From Cupriavidus pauculus (lineage in GTDB: Bacteria; Pseudomonadota; Gammaproteobacteria; Burkholderiales; Burkholderiaceae), in contig NZ_BPUO01000006.1 in NCBI RefSeq assembly GCF_022179805.1, forward strand, positions 310,001 through 374,000: a stretch of 64,000 bases of DNA, given 5' to 3'. The notes under the pieces are model-generated. The model was not told the DNA's origin, did no database searches, and saw nothing but the letters and a program-made list of their open reading frames with translations. A program made the translations under genes and the position numbers. Positions 18,887-27,731 of this stretch are shown piece after piece (position 1 is the stretch's first letter; each line of letters starts with the position of its first letter).

Positions 18887-20436
18887 AGATCCGCGCGCAA
18901 GTGGCCATGGTGCTCAACCTCGACAAATGCATCGGCTGCCATACCTGCTCCGTCACCTGCAAGAACGTCTGGACCAGCCGCGAGGGCGTCGAGTACGCCT
19001 GGTTCAACAACGTCGAGACCAAGCCCGGCGTGGGCTTTCCGAAGGAATGGGAAAACCAGGACAAGTGGAATGGCGGCTGGAAGCGCAATGCCGACGGCAG
19101 CCTGACCCCGCGCCAGGGCGGCAAGGCCAAGATCCTGTCGAACATGTTCGCCAACCCGAACCTGCCGCAGATCGACGAGTACTACGAGCCGTTCACCTAC
19201 GACTACGAACATCTGCAAAAGGCCCCACTGGTGGAAACGCCGCCGACGGCGCGTCCGGTTTCGGCCATCACTGGCAAGAAGATGGAGAAGATCGAATGGG
19301 GCCCGAACTGGGAAGACGACCTGGGCGGGGAATTCGATTCGCGCAGCCGTGACAAGCTGTTCGACGAGATCCAGAAGGACATGTACTCGACGTTCGAGAA
19401 CACGTTCATGATGTACCTGCCCCGCCTGTGCGAGCACTGCCTGAACCCGACCTGCGTGGCGTCGTGCCCGTCGGGGTCGGTCTACAAGCGCGAGGAAGAC
19501 GGCATCGTGCTGGTGGACCAGGACAAGTGCCGCGGCTGGCGCATGTGCATCTCGGGCTGCCCGTACAAGAAGATCTACTTCAACTGGCAAAGCGGCAAGG
19601 CCGAGAAGTGCGTGTTCTGCTATCCGCGCATCGAGGCCGGCCAGCCGACCGTGTGCTCGGAAACCTGCGTCGGGCGCATCCGCTACCTCGGCGTCATGCT
19701 CTACGACGCCGACCGCATCGACCAGGCCGCCTCGGTGGCCGACGAGCGCGACCTGTACCAGTCGCAACTCGACATCTTCCTGGACCCCAACGATCCGGCC
19801 GTGCAGGCCGAGGCGCTGCGCCAGGGCATCGCCCAGAGCTGGATCGATGCCGCGCGCAAGTCGCCGGTCTACAAGATGGCCGTCGAGTGGAAGGTGGCCT
19901 TCCCGCTGCATCCGGAATACCGCACGCTGCCGATGGTGTGGTACATCCCGCCGCTCTCGCCGATCCAGTCCGCCGCCGAGGCCGGCTTCATGGGCATGAA
20001 CGGCGTGATTCCGGACGTCAAGAGCCTGCGCATCCCTGTGAAGTACCTGGCCAACCTGCTCACCGCCGGCGATGTCATGCCCGTGCTGGGCGCGCTGGAA
20101 CGGATGCTGGCCATGCGCGCGTACAAGCGCGGGCAGTCGGTGGACGGCATCGAGGACCTGGCCGTACTGGAACAGGTGGGGCTGACGCCCGCGCAGGTCG
20201 AGGACATGTACCAGACCATGGCCATCGCCAACTACGAGGATCGCTTCGTGGTGCCGTCCTCGCACAAGGAAATGTCCGAGGACAGCTTCGACGAGAAAGG
20301 CAGTTGCGGCTTCAGCTTCGGCAACGGCTGCTCGGGCGGCACATCGGACGGCACGCTGTTTGGCCGCAAGAAGCCGCAGAACGAGATCGCCTATGCCGAC
20401 CTGCCCCGCTCGCGGCGCAAGGCGCTGGCCACCTGA
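18883..20436 (+). CDS. narH: Respiratory nitrate reductase beta subunit
   Basis: I place the start at the second ATG (18883), which overlaps the narG stop as ATGA and sits seven bases after AAGGAG; the ATG at 18877 is too close to that site. The 517-residue protein then begins MKIRAQVAMVLNLDKCIGC, as in Escherichia coli NarH. It has four ferredoxin-like cysteine groups: C16-x2-C-x2-C-x3-C, CEHCLNPTCVASCP, CRGWRMCISGCP and CVFC with CSETC. The Trp in the third group is the hallmark of the [3Fe-4S] cluster. It carries electrons from NarI haems to NarG. Confidence 0.98.
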   Translation: MKIRAQVAMVLNLDKCIGCHTCSVTCKNVWTSREGVEYAWFNNVETKPGVGFPKEWENQDKWNGGWKRNADGSLTPRQGGKAKILSNMFANPNLPQIDEYYEPFTYDYEHLQKAPLVETPPTARPVSAITGKKMEKIEWGPNWEDDLGGEFDSRSRDKLFDEIQKDMYSTFENTFMMYLPRLCEHCLNPTCVASCPSGSVYKREEDGIVLVDQDKCRGWRMCISGCPYKKIYFNWQSGKAEKCVFCYPRIEAGQPTVCSETCVGRIRYLGVMLYDADRIDQAASVADERDLYQSQLDIFLDPNDPAVQAEALRQGIAQSWIDAARKSPVYKMAVEWKVAFPLHPEYRTLPMVWYIPPLSPIQSAAEAGFMGMNGVIPDVKSLRIPVKYLANLLTAGDVMPVLGALERMLAMRAYKRGQSVDGIEDLAVLEQVGLTPAQVEDMYQTMAIANYEDRFVVPSSHKEMSEDSFDEKGSCGFSFGNGCSGGTSDGTLFGRKKPQNEIAYADLPRSRRKALAT

Positions 20437-20453
20437 CCGCACAGGAGAACGCA

Positions 20454-21146
20454 ATGACTATCCATAGAGTGCTGAGCGCCGTGCTCAGCTATCCGGAACC
20501 CCCGCTGCTGGAAGCCCTGGCCGACATCGACTGGACGCTGGCCGAATGGCCGCAGGCGCGCGACATGCTGGCCCCGCTGACCGACATGCTGCGCAGTGAA
20601 CCGCTGATCCGGCTGCAGGAAAACTACGTGGCCACGTTCGACCGCAATCCGGCCCATTCGCTGCACCTGTTCGAACACGTGCACGGCGAAAGCCGCGACC
20701 GCGGCCAGGCCATGGTCGACCTGCTGGACGAATACCGGCGCGACGGCTTCGACATGGTCACCGCCGAGCTGCCGGACTACGTGCCGTTGTTCCTGGAATA
20801 CCTGGGCGCACTGGTGATGGACGGCAAGGAAGAGCGCGCCGAGCAGCTGCTGGGCGACGCCATCCACGTGCTGACCGCCATCGGCAACCGCCTGGCCCGC
20901 AGCGAAAGCCCGTACGCAGCGGCGTTCCAGGTGCTGCGCACGCTGACCGACGTCCAGCCGCTGCCCCAGGAAGACCCGCCGGTGCGCGACATGGACGAGG
21001 CGCTGGAACTGTTCGGCCCGGGCGCCGACGGCGTGGAGCCGCTGATCGGCGCCGGTAGCGCCTCCTGCGGCAACGCAGGCGGCGTGGCACCTGTCAGGTT
21101 CGTCCCGAAAGCCAAAGAGGCGGCAGCCGCGAACGCGGCGCTGTGA
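20454..21146 (+). CDS. narJ: Nitrate reductase assembly chaperone NarJ
   Basis: The 230-residue protein starts at the ATG at 20454, behind an AGGAG (20442-20446), 17 bp after narH. It contains the NarJ segments VLSYPEPPLLEAL, YVATFDRNPAHSLHLFEHVHGESRDRG and ELPDYVPLFLEYLG. NarJ binds apo-NarG and controls cofactor insertion and membrane docking; it is not part of the final enzyme. The C-terminal 60 residues are variable and rich in Ala, Gly and Pro. The open frame extends far upstream inside narH, but that part is a shadow. Confidence 0.95.
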   Translation: MTIHRVLSAVLSYPEPPLLEALADIDWTLAEWPQARDMLAPLTDMLRSEPLIRLQENYVATFDRNPAHSLHLFEHVHGESRDRGQAMVDLLDEYRRDGFDMVTAELPDYVPLFLEYLGALVMDGKEERAEQLLGDAIHVLTAIGNRLARSESPYAAAFQVLRTLTDVQPLPQEDPPVRDMDEALELFGPGADGVEPLIGAGSASCGNAGGVAPVRFVPKAKEAAAANAAL

Positions 21147-21180
21147 ACCCCGCCGTGAACCCAATCAACCAGAAGACATC

Positions 21181-21864
21181 ATGAACCTGGTCCATCAATT
21201 CCTGTTCGGGATCTACCCATACATCGCCGCCGCCATCTTCCTGTTCGGCAGCCTGGCGCGGTTCGAGCGCGAGCAGTACACGTGGAAATCGGACAGCTCG
21301 CAGGTGCTGTACCGCGGCAACCTGCGCATGGGCAACATCCTGTTCCACGTGGGTATCCTCGGCCTGTTCTTCGGCCACATGGTTGGCCTGTTGACGCCGG
21401 TGGCGGTCTGGGACGCGCTGGGCGTGTCGCACAGCTTCAAGCAAGGCGTGGCGATGGCCGCCGGCGGCGTGATGGGCACGATGTGCCTGGCCGGCCTGCT
21501 GATCCTGCTGCATCGCCGCCTGACCAACGCCCGCGTGTCGGCGGTGACCCGTACCGGCGACAAGATCCTGCTGCTGTGGCTGCTGGTTACGCTGCTGCTT
21601 GGCCTTTCTACTATCTTCGCCTCAGCCAGCCATATGGACGGCCACATGATGGTGCAGCTGATGACCTGGGCCCAGCACATCGTCACGTTGCGCGCCGACG
21701 CCGCAAGCTACGTTGCCGACGCCCCGCTGATCTTCAAGGCGCATCTGTTCATGGGCATCTCGCTGTTCGCGATCTTCCCGTTCACGCGCCTCGTGCACGT
21801 CTGGAGCGGCTTCGCCTCGGTCACCTACCTGGGACGCGCCTGGCAACTGGTGCGCAGCCGGTAA
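21181..21864 (+). CDS. narI: Respiratory nitrate reductase gamma subunit (cytochrome b)
   Basis: The 227-residue protein has five hydrophobic membrane segments and begins MNLVHQFLFGIYPYIAAAIF, the standard NarI start. Histidines suited to bind the two b haems occur in HVGILGLFFGHMVGL near the second helix, and in AHLFMGISLF and TRLVHVWSG near the last. NarI oxidises quinol on the periplasmic side and passes electrons to NarH. It lies 34 bp after narJ and its stop overlaps the ribosome binding site of the next gene. Confidence 0.97.
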   Translation: MNLVHQFLFGIYPYIAAAIFLFGSLARFEREQYTWKSDSSQVLYRGNLRMGNILFHVGILGLFFGHMVGLLTPVAVWDALGVSHSFKQGVAMAAGGVMGTMCLAGLLILLHRRLTNARVSAVTRTGDKILLLWLLVTLLLGLSTIFASASHMDGHMMVQLMTWAQHIVTLRADAASYVADAPLIFKAHLFMGISLFAIFPFTRLVHVWSGFASVTYLGRAWQLVRSR

Positions 21865-21873
21865 GGTGGCGCC

Positions 21874-22605
21874 ATGCATGTGATCGAGCGCCTGCTGAAA
21901 GGGTTCGAGCGCTTCCAGCAGCACTATTTCGAGGATGCGCCGGCGTTGTTCGATGCACTGCGCGTCGGCCAGCATCCGCAAACCCTGCTGATTGGATGCA
22001 GCGACTCCCGCGTGGACCCCGGGCTGCTGCTGGGCAGCGATCCGGGCGATCTCTTCACTGTCAGAAACGTCGCAAACCTTGTGCCGCCGTGCACCGAGAT
22101 GGAGACCGGAAGGCTACATGGCGTGTCGGCGGCCATCCAATTTGCGGTAGAACAACTCCGCGTGGCCAGAATTATTGTCATGGGTCATAGCGGGTGCGGA
22201 GGAATTCGAGCATTGTTGGCGCGGCCCGAGGTCGACGACGACACGGCGCAGGGGCATCCGCCCCGCCAGCCCCGCCAGGATTTCATTGGTCCATGGGTGC
22301 GCATCGCCGCCCCCGCGCGGCGTCTGGTGGAGCAGACCATGCCCGGCGCCAGCGCCGAGCAGCGTCAATATGCCTGCGAGCAGGCATCCATCCTGGTGTC
22401 GCTGCGCAACCTCGAGTCATTCCCGTTCGTGCGAGAGGCGTGCGAGCGTGGCGAACTGACATTGCATGGCTGGTATTTCGATATCGCCGCTGGCGCGCTC
22501 CTGGCTTACTCGGAGCGCGCCGACGGCTTTCTGCCACTGGTTTGCCCGCTCCCCGACGCCGGCGCACGTACGGTACGTGCAACCGCCTCGCCCTTTGATG
22601 CCTGA
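21874..22605 (+). CDS. Beta-class carbonic anhydrase
   Basis: The 243-residue protein has the zinc and active-site motifs of beta-carbonic anhydrases: CSDSRVDP (Cys42, Asp44, Arg46) and HSGCGG (His105, Cys108). It should interconvert CO2 and bicarbonate in the cytosol. It starts nine bases after narI, and its AAGGTGG ribosome binding site overlaps the narI stop, so co-transcription with narGHJI is very likely. A carbonic anhydrase at this place is not a required part of nitrate reduction; it may adjust CO2/bicarbonate balance during anaerobic respiration. That link is inference from position. Confidence 0.92.
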   Translation: MHVIERLLKGFERFQQHYFEDAPALFDALRVGQHPQTLLIGCSDSRVDPGLLLGSDPGDLFTVRNVANLVPPCTEMETGRLHGVSAAIQFAVEQLRVARIIVMGHSGCGGIRALLARPEVDDDTAQGHPPRQPRQDFIGPWVRIAAPARRLVEQTMPGASAEQRQYACEQASILVSLRNLESFPFVREACERGELTLHGWYFDIAAGALLAYSERADGFLPLVCPLPDAGARTVRATASPFDA

Positions 22606-22623
22606 AGCCTGACGCCTGAAGCC

Positions 22624-23001
22624 ATGACACCGCCGCCCCCATCTGCCCTGCCACTCGTCTACGCCTGCTCCGGGTGTTCCAGTGTCGCTCAGCTAGCCAA
22701 CCAGTTCGCCGTGCGGCTCGACCGCGGCGGCCGGGCGGAAATGTCGTGCATCAGCGGGGTTGGCGGCGGCGTGCCCGCGCTGACGCGCGTGGCACGGTCC
22801 GGCCGGCCGATCCTTGCGCTGGACGGCTGTCCGCTGGCATGCGTCAAGGCATGCCTGGCATCGGCGGGCGTCACACCGACGGCCCACCTGGTCCTGAACC
22901 GCCTCGGTGCGACCAAGCGCCAGCACGGCGCCTGCACCGACGATGAAGAGGCGGCAACCTGGGCCGTCGTAGAGCAAACACTATCCGGAATGTACTCATG
23001 A
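22624..23001 (+). CDS. DGC-domain putative zinc-binding protein
   Basis: The 125-residue protein resembles the small DGC-domain family named for its conserved Asp-Gly-Cys. Cysteines lie at 15 and 18 (ACSGCS), 42 (MSCIS), and 69, 73 and 77 (LDGCPLACVKAC), a pattern suited to zinc or another metal. The function of the family is not established. It starts 18 bp after the carbonic anhydrase gene, and its stop overlaps the start of the nitronate monooxygenase gene as ATGA, indicating one transcript with the nar genes. The bases before its start hold three GCCTGAA/C-like 7-mers in tandem. Confidence 0.75.
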   Translation: MTPPPPSALPLVYACSGCSSVAQLANQFAVRLDRGGRAEMSCISGVGGGVPALTRVARSGRPILALDGCPLACVKACLASAGVTPTAHLVLNRLGATKRQHGACTDDEEAATWAVVEQTLSGMYS

Positions 23002-24176
23002 ACAAGCACTGGCTGAAACTCGCCGGACGGCACCTGTTACCGGTCGTCCAGGGCGGCATGGGCGTTGGCATCTCCGCCCACCGCCTGGCCGGCACCGTGG
23101 CCGCCAACAATGGCGTTGGCACGATTGCCAGCATCGACCTGCGCCACCACCACCCCGACCTGATGGAACAAGTGCGCGGCAAGCGGGACAAGGAAGCCAT
23201 CGAGGCCGCCAACCGCGTGGCACTCGATCGCGAGATCGTTGCCGCCCGCCAATTGTCCGGGGGACGCGGCATGATCGCCGTGAACGTCATGAAGGCCATC
23301 GGCTCCCATGCCCAGATGGTGCGCCAGGCCTGCGAGAGCGGCGCCGATGCCATCGTCATGGGTGCCGGGCTGCCGCTGGACCTGCCAGAGATGGCGGCCG
23401 ATCACCCCAAGGTGGCGCTGATCCCGATCCTGTCGGAAACGCGCGGCATCGGGCTGGTGCTGCGCCGCTGGATGAAGAAGGGCCGGCTGCCGGATGCCAT
23501 CGTGATCGAGCATCCCGCGCACGCCGGCGGACACCTGGGTGCCGCCACCATCGAAGATCTGGGCAACGACCGCTTTTCGTTCGCCCGCGTACTAAGCGAA
23601 TGCCGCGAGCTGTTCCAGACCCTGGGCCTGGCATGGGAGAGCATCCCGCTGATCCTGGCCGGCGGCATCAATACCCACGAGAAAGTCCGGCACTGGCTGG
23701 GCGAAGGCGCATCGGCCGTGCAACTGGGCACCGCATTCGCCGTCACCGAGGAATGCGACGCCCATCCGGCCTTCAAGCAGGTGCTGGCGACGGCCACGCC
23801 AGACACCCTGCGCGAGTTCACCAGCGTGGCGGGCTTGCCGGCGCGTGCTGTACTGACGCCCTGGCTGTCGCGCTACCTGTCCAGCGAAAGCCGCCTGCAG
23901 CAGCGGGCCAGGCCGCGCGATTGCCTGGAAGGCTTTGATTGCCTGCAGGCCTGCGGGCTACGCGATGGCGTGGCCAAGATCGGCCAGTTCTGTATCGACC
24001 TCAAGCTTGCCCAGGCTGTACGCGGTGACGTGGAACGCGGCCTGTTCTTCCGTGGCAAGGGCAAGCTGCCATTCGGCGAGGCGATCCGGCCGGTGGCCGA
24101 ACTGATGCACTACCTGCTGACCGGCGAGAAGCCGGCCGCACTGACGCCGGCGCTCGCAACGACCGCCAGCGCCTGA
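22998..24176 (+). CDS. Nitronate monooxygenase (2-nitropropane dioxygenase family)
   Basis: The 392-residue protein has a flavin-binding TIM-barrel pattern. It begins with QGGMGVGISAHRLAGTVAAN, then EHPAHAGGHLGA, which includes the His usually acting as catalytic base, then LAGGINTHEKV and GASAVQLGTAF, which bind FMN phosphate. Enzymes of this family oxidise alkyl nitronates using FMN and O2; some members instead act as flavin enoyl reductases. Its ATG overlaps the DGC gene stop. Position at the end of the nar operon suggests removal of toxic nitro compounds formed near nitrite, but the substrate is unknown. Confidence 0.88.
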   Translation: MNKHWLKLAGRHLLPVVQGGMGVGISAHRLAGTVAANNGVGTIASIDLRHHHPDLMEQVRGKRDKEAIEAANRVALDREIVAARQLSGGRGMIAVNVMKAIGSHAQMVRQACESGADAIVMGAGLPLDLPEMAADHPKVALIPILSETRGIGLVLRRWMKKGRLPDAIVIEHPAHAGGHLGAATIEDLGNDRFSFARVLSECRELFQTLGLAWESIPLILAGGINTHEKVRHWLGEGASAVQLGTAFAVTEECDAHPAFKQVLATATPDTLREFTSVAGLPARAVLTPWLSRYLSSESRLQQRARPRDCLEGFDCLQACGLRDGVAKIGQFCIDLKLAQAVRGDVERGLFFRGKGKLPFGEAIRPVAELMHYLLTGEKPAALTPALATTASA

Positions 24177-24181
24177 CGAGG

Positions 24182-25483
24182 CTAATCCCCGTCGCGCGGT
24201 TCACGGGGCGGCAGACCGCCCTGCCGGCGCATGCGGGCCATGCAGCGCAGCGCCGTCAGCAGTTGGAATCCGAGCCACGCATTGGCCGCGGCAAACAGCA
24301 GGCCACCAATGCGCGCGCACCACGCGGGCGCCCATGGCAACGCCAGCAGCGCGGCAAAGGCCGCCAGCAACAGCAAACCTTGCTGCCGCTGTCGAGCCGG
24401 TGAGATGATGGCCTGCATGACTGGCACCCGCGCGCGTGGCGGCAGCATGCGGCGCAGGTGCAGCCACACCAGGAATGGCACGATCTTTCCCAGCATGGCC
24501 GTGACAGGCAGCACGCCACTTCCCACCAGCACCAGTACCCCTATCCACCACGGCAACACTGTCGACCCCGGCAGCCACAGATTGGCGGTGGTCAGGAACG
24601 TGGCCATCGTCATGCTGGCCGAGGCCACGGCCCAGAGCGGCCAGTGCGGATCGTGACGACGGCGCGCCCGCAGCACGGCGATCAGCATCGAGCCGCCGAG
24701 CAGTCCGGCAAAGGCCAGCCAGGGCAACAAGGCCCACCGCCCGATGTCCCCGTCCGGGGCGATGACAATGACCACACTGAAGATCAGCAGGAGCAGCCAG
24801 TGCGCAACGGGCAGGCATCGCTGCAAGCGCCCGGGCAACTGCGGAACCTGCCAGAACATCGGCAGCACCGTCATCGCCACGCCGGTGACCAGCGCGCCAA
24901 GCCAGCCCCCGAGACCCCACGCGACGTGCAACGACAGCAGCGTTGGCAGCGGCAATGCCCACCAGCCGCCCAGTACACCCGCCAACGCAATCCCTGCCGC
25001 AACAGTCAGCAACAACGGCGCGCCAATCGAGGCCAGCGTACGCGTGGTGGCATCGACACGCACCACGCGCCGGCCAGTCACGAATAACACACCCGCCACG
25101 AGCAAGGGAAACAGGCCGATACCGGCCGCCCAGCGAAAAGCCTCACCCTCGCCGCCGATAAAGCCCACGCCGAGCGCGGTCGCCATGGCCGCGCCAGACA
25201 GCGCGACGAATGGCGCCAGCCATCGCACTCCGGGCACTGGCACCCGGGCCACCACCGGCATCATCTGGAACAGGGCACCCAGCATCACGGGCAGCAGCAT
25301 GGCAAGGGCCAGCGCATGGACCGATGCCAGGGCCAGCGGCGCGAAACGATGCGGCAAGCCATCGGCGGGGCCGCAAGCCAATAGCAGCCCGGCAGCGACA
25401 CCGAGCCACGGCGCCGGCATCAGGCAGCCGAACACCACGGCGGGCCTTGGCGCCTGGGCATAGTCGAGATTTGCCGCTTTCAC
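24182..25483 (-). CDS. Polytopic membrane protein of unknown function, divergent from narX
   Basis: I place the start at GTG 25483, preceded by AAGGTG ten bases upstream. The frame stays open to 25774, but that part would overlap narX and is not protein-like. The resulting 433 residues contain about 11-12 hydrophobic segments. Histidines occur at helix borders: PHRFAPLALASVHALALAM, SLLHVAWGLGG-like context and FLVWLHLRRM. The layout recalls haem-bearing membrane proteins such as NnrS or subunit I of haem-copper oxidases, but the NnrS start motif is missing, so I do not assign it. It diverges from narXL and ends six bases from the nar operon, so a role in nitrate or nitric oxide metabolism is likely but unproven. 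Confidence 0.7.
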   Translation of the reverse strand: MKAANLDYAQAPRPAVVFGCLMPAPWLGVAAGLLLACGPADGLPHRFAPLALASVHALALAMLLPVMLGALFQMMPVVARVPVPGVRWLAPFVALSGAAMATALGVGFIGGEGEAFRWAAGIGLFPLLVAGVLFVTGRRVVRVDATTRTLASIGAPLLLTVAAGIALAGVLGGWWALPLPTLLSLHVAWGLGGWLGALVTGVAMTVLPMFWQVPQLPGRLQRCLPVAHWLLLLIFSVVIVIAPDGDIGRWALLPWLAFAGLLGGSMLIAVLRARRRHDPHWPLWAVASASMTMATFLTTANLWLPGSTVLPWWIGVLVLVGSGVLPVTAMLGKIVPFLVWLHLRRMLPPRARVPVMQAIISPARQRQQGLLLLAAFAALLALPWAPAWCARIGGLLFAAANAWLGFQLLTALRCMARMRRQGGLPPREPRDGD

Positions 25484-25594
25484 TTGCGGTTGGCACCTTG
25501 GCTGGATGGAAAACGCCACATTGTCCACCTGGACGTGCGGACGGCTCAAGCACAGCGGCGCGGTCACAACGGTAGACCACGGATTGCACAAAGA

Positions 25595-25608
25595 TTGATC
25601 TGGCGCAG
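25595..25608 (+). promoter_or_regulatory. Possible FNR-type site between the membrane protein gene and narX
   Basis: TTGATCTGGCGCAG has a perfect left half-site of TTGAT-N4-ATCAA but matches only two of five bases on the right. It is 71 bases before narX and about 110 bases before the divergent gene, a suitable place for shared control. The match is weak. Confidence 0.3.
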
Positions 25609-25679
25609 AAGTCACAAGCCCCAACAGGTCGAAAATCAGCGCCGAGGTTGTGCCCGCCCCCTTGCGCCAACTCGATTCC

Positions 25680-27731
25680 ATGCCAGACCCCACATATCGC
25701 CCGACCGCCGAAGCCTTTACCGCAGCTACCCGGCCGCCGCATTCGCTGCCCGACACCGACCACGTCCCCGACACCGTTCGACTGACGCCGCCGCGCTACC
25801 GGCTATCCACGCGCATCATCCTGCTGTCCCTGGCGTCGCTGACGGCGGTGCTGGCCATGATCACGGGCACACTCTTTCTTTCCTGGAAGCTCGAAGGCGC
25901 CGGGGCCGCCATCAATGACGCCGGCAGCCTGCGGATGCGCGCCAACCGCGTGGCCATCGAGCTTTCGCTGTCGGCATCGGGCAATCCCAGCACGCTTGCC
26001 GAACAGATCACGACCCTGGACAACACGCTGGCGCAACTGCGCAAGGGCAACCCGGCCCGGCCGCTGGTCCTGCCTGACGACCCGACCATCCATGCCCAGC
26101 TGGACGCAGTGCTGGCCGATTGGTCGCAGCATCTCAAGCCGATGGCCCTGGCTGGCAACGCCGGCGAGTATGTGCGGGCGCTGCCTGGCTTCGTCGATCA
26201 GGCCGACCGGCTCGTCCGCCTGATCGAGCGCAACAGCGCGCGCAAGACCGACATGCTGCGCCTGTCCCAGGTTGGCCTGGCGGCGATGGCTTGCGTGGGT
26301 ACCGTGGCGGTCATCTACCTGCTCTATCTCTGGATCATCCTGCCCGTGCTGCGCCTGCAGGATGGCTTGCGGCGCATGGCCGCCCGCGAGTTCTCGCTGC
26401 GCCTGCCCGTGGAAACACGCGACGAATTCGGCACGCTGAATGCCGGCTTCAATCGCATGGCCGCCGAACTGCAGGAGCTCTATCACGACCTGGCCGCCCG
26501 CGTGACCCGCAAGACCGCCGAGCTGGCGAACCAGAATCGCGATCTGGAAGCGCTCTACGACATGGCCGCCTTCCTGAACCAGGCTGCCGATGCCGAAAGC
26601 CTGGCGCGCGGCTTTCTGGAGCGCGTCATGCAGCAGTTCGGCGCCGACGGCGGATCGGTGCGGATGTTCGACGTCCGCCAGGGCCGGCTCAACAGGTTGG
26701 CATCGGTGGGATTGTCGATGGACCTGGCCGACGACGATCACTGTGCCGATATCGGCGCGTGCCACTGCGGACAAGCCACGCAGGCCGGCATCGTGACCGT
26801 GGCCGACCTGCGCCGCGCGATCCTGCCGATGGCCGCCCCGGTCATGCCATCATCACCGTCCTCTCCTTCGCCGTGCCGGCGCGAAGGCTTTTTGTCGATG
26901 GCCGCCTTCCGGCTCGACACGCTGCGCGGCCCCGTCGGCACCCTGACGCTGCATTTCCGTGCGGCACACGACTTGCCGCCATCGCACCGGCAGTTGCTGG
27001 AAACGATGGCCCAGCACCTGGCCACCGCGCTGGAGCACGTGCGCCTGTCGGCCAGCGCCCGCCAGCTTGCCGTGGTGGAGGAACGCAACCTCGTGGCGCA
27101 GGGCCTGCACGACAGCATCGCGCAGGGCCTGAACTTCCTGAATCTGCAGGTCCAGCTACTGGAAGATGCCGCGGAGCGCCGTGCGGACGACGAAGTGCAG
27201 GAGATCATTCCGCTACTGCGCCACGGCGTGGAAGAAAGCTATCAGGATGTGCGCGAGCTGCTGAACAACTTCCGCTCACGGCTGACCACTGGCGACCTGC
27301 GCCCGGCCGTGGAGGAAACCGTGGCGCGCTTCCGGCGCCAATGCCGTACCGAGGCCACGCTGTCGATCGACGACAAGGGCTTGCCGCTACAGCCCGAACA
27401 TCAGCTGCAGGTGCTGTTCATCCTGCAGGAAGCCCTGTCGAATGTCCGCAAGCACGCCATGGCCGAGCACGTGACGATCTCGATCCGGCACGACCGCGTG
27501 TTCCGGCTGGTGGTGCAAGACGACGGCGACGGCTTTGACGCCAGCCGGCTCGACGAGCACGACACCGGCCACATCGGCCTGCACATCATGCGCGAGCGCG
27601 CCGCGCGCCTGGGTGCACACCTGGCTATCGAACCACGCGCCGGCCTTGGCGTACGCATCGAACTGACCCTGCCGCGCGGCGAGCGCACGGCCGCATCGCC
27701 GACCGCAACGGCCGAGGAACCCGCATCATGA
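25680..27731 (+). CDS. narX: Nitrate/nitrite sensor histidine kinase NarX
   Basis: Starting at ATG 25680 gives 683 residues; a GTG at 25650 is an alternative. Domain order is cytosolic tail, TM1 (43-66), periplasmic sensor with a P-box-like segment DAGSLRMRANR (80-90), TM2 (about 200-220), HAMP (about 220-270), a GAF-like region, then a HisKA_3 H-box with HDSIAQ (His477) and an ATPase domain (DDGDGFD). Between HAMP and the kinase is a cysteine cluster, Cys355, Cys361 and Cys363, recalling the NarX/NarQ cysteine module. It autophosphorylates when nitrate or nitrite binds outside and passes phosphate to NarL. Its stop overlaps the narL start. Confidence 0.95.
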   Translation: MPDPTYRPTAEAFTAATRPPHSLPDTDHVPDTVRLTPPRYRLSTRIILLSLASLTAVLAMITGTLFLSWKLEGAGAAINDAGSLRMRANRVAIELSLSASGNPSTLAEQITTLDNTLAQLRKGNPARPLVLPDDPTIHAQLDAVLADWSQHLKPMALAGNAGEYVRALPGFVDQADRLVRLIERNSARKTDMLRLSQVGLAAMACVGTVAVIYLLYLWIILPVLRLQDGLRRMAAREFSLRLPVETRDEFGTLNAGFNRMAAELQELYHDLAARVTRKTAELANQNRDLEALYDMAAFLNQAADAESLARGFLERVMQQFGADGGSVRMFDVRQGRLNRLASVGLSMDLADDDHCADIGACHCGQATQAGIVTVADLRRAILPMAAPVMPSSPSSPSPCRREGFLSMAAFRLDTLRGPVGTLTLHFRAAHDLPPSHRQLLETMAQHLATALEHVRLSASARQLAVVEERNLVAQGLHDSIAQGLNFLNLQVQLLEDAAERRADDEVQEIIPLLRHGVEESYQDVRELLNNFRSRLTTGDLRPAVEETVARFRRQCRTEATLSIDDKGLPLQPEHQLQVLFILQEALSNVRKHAMAEHVTISIRHDRVFRLVVQDDGDGFDASRLDEHDTGHIGLHIMRERAARLGAHLAIEPRAGLGVRIELTLPRGERTAASPTATAEEPAS

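Noticed and set aside
24182..25774. Calling the membrane protein NnrS
   Set aside because: Number of helices and context fit, but the conserved His-containing NnrS start (HAHEM-like) is missing.
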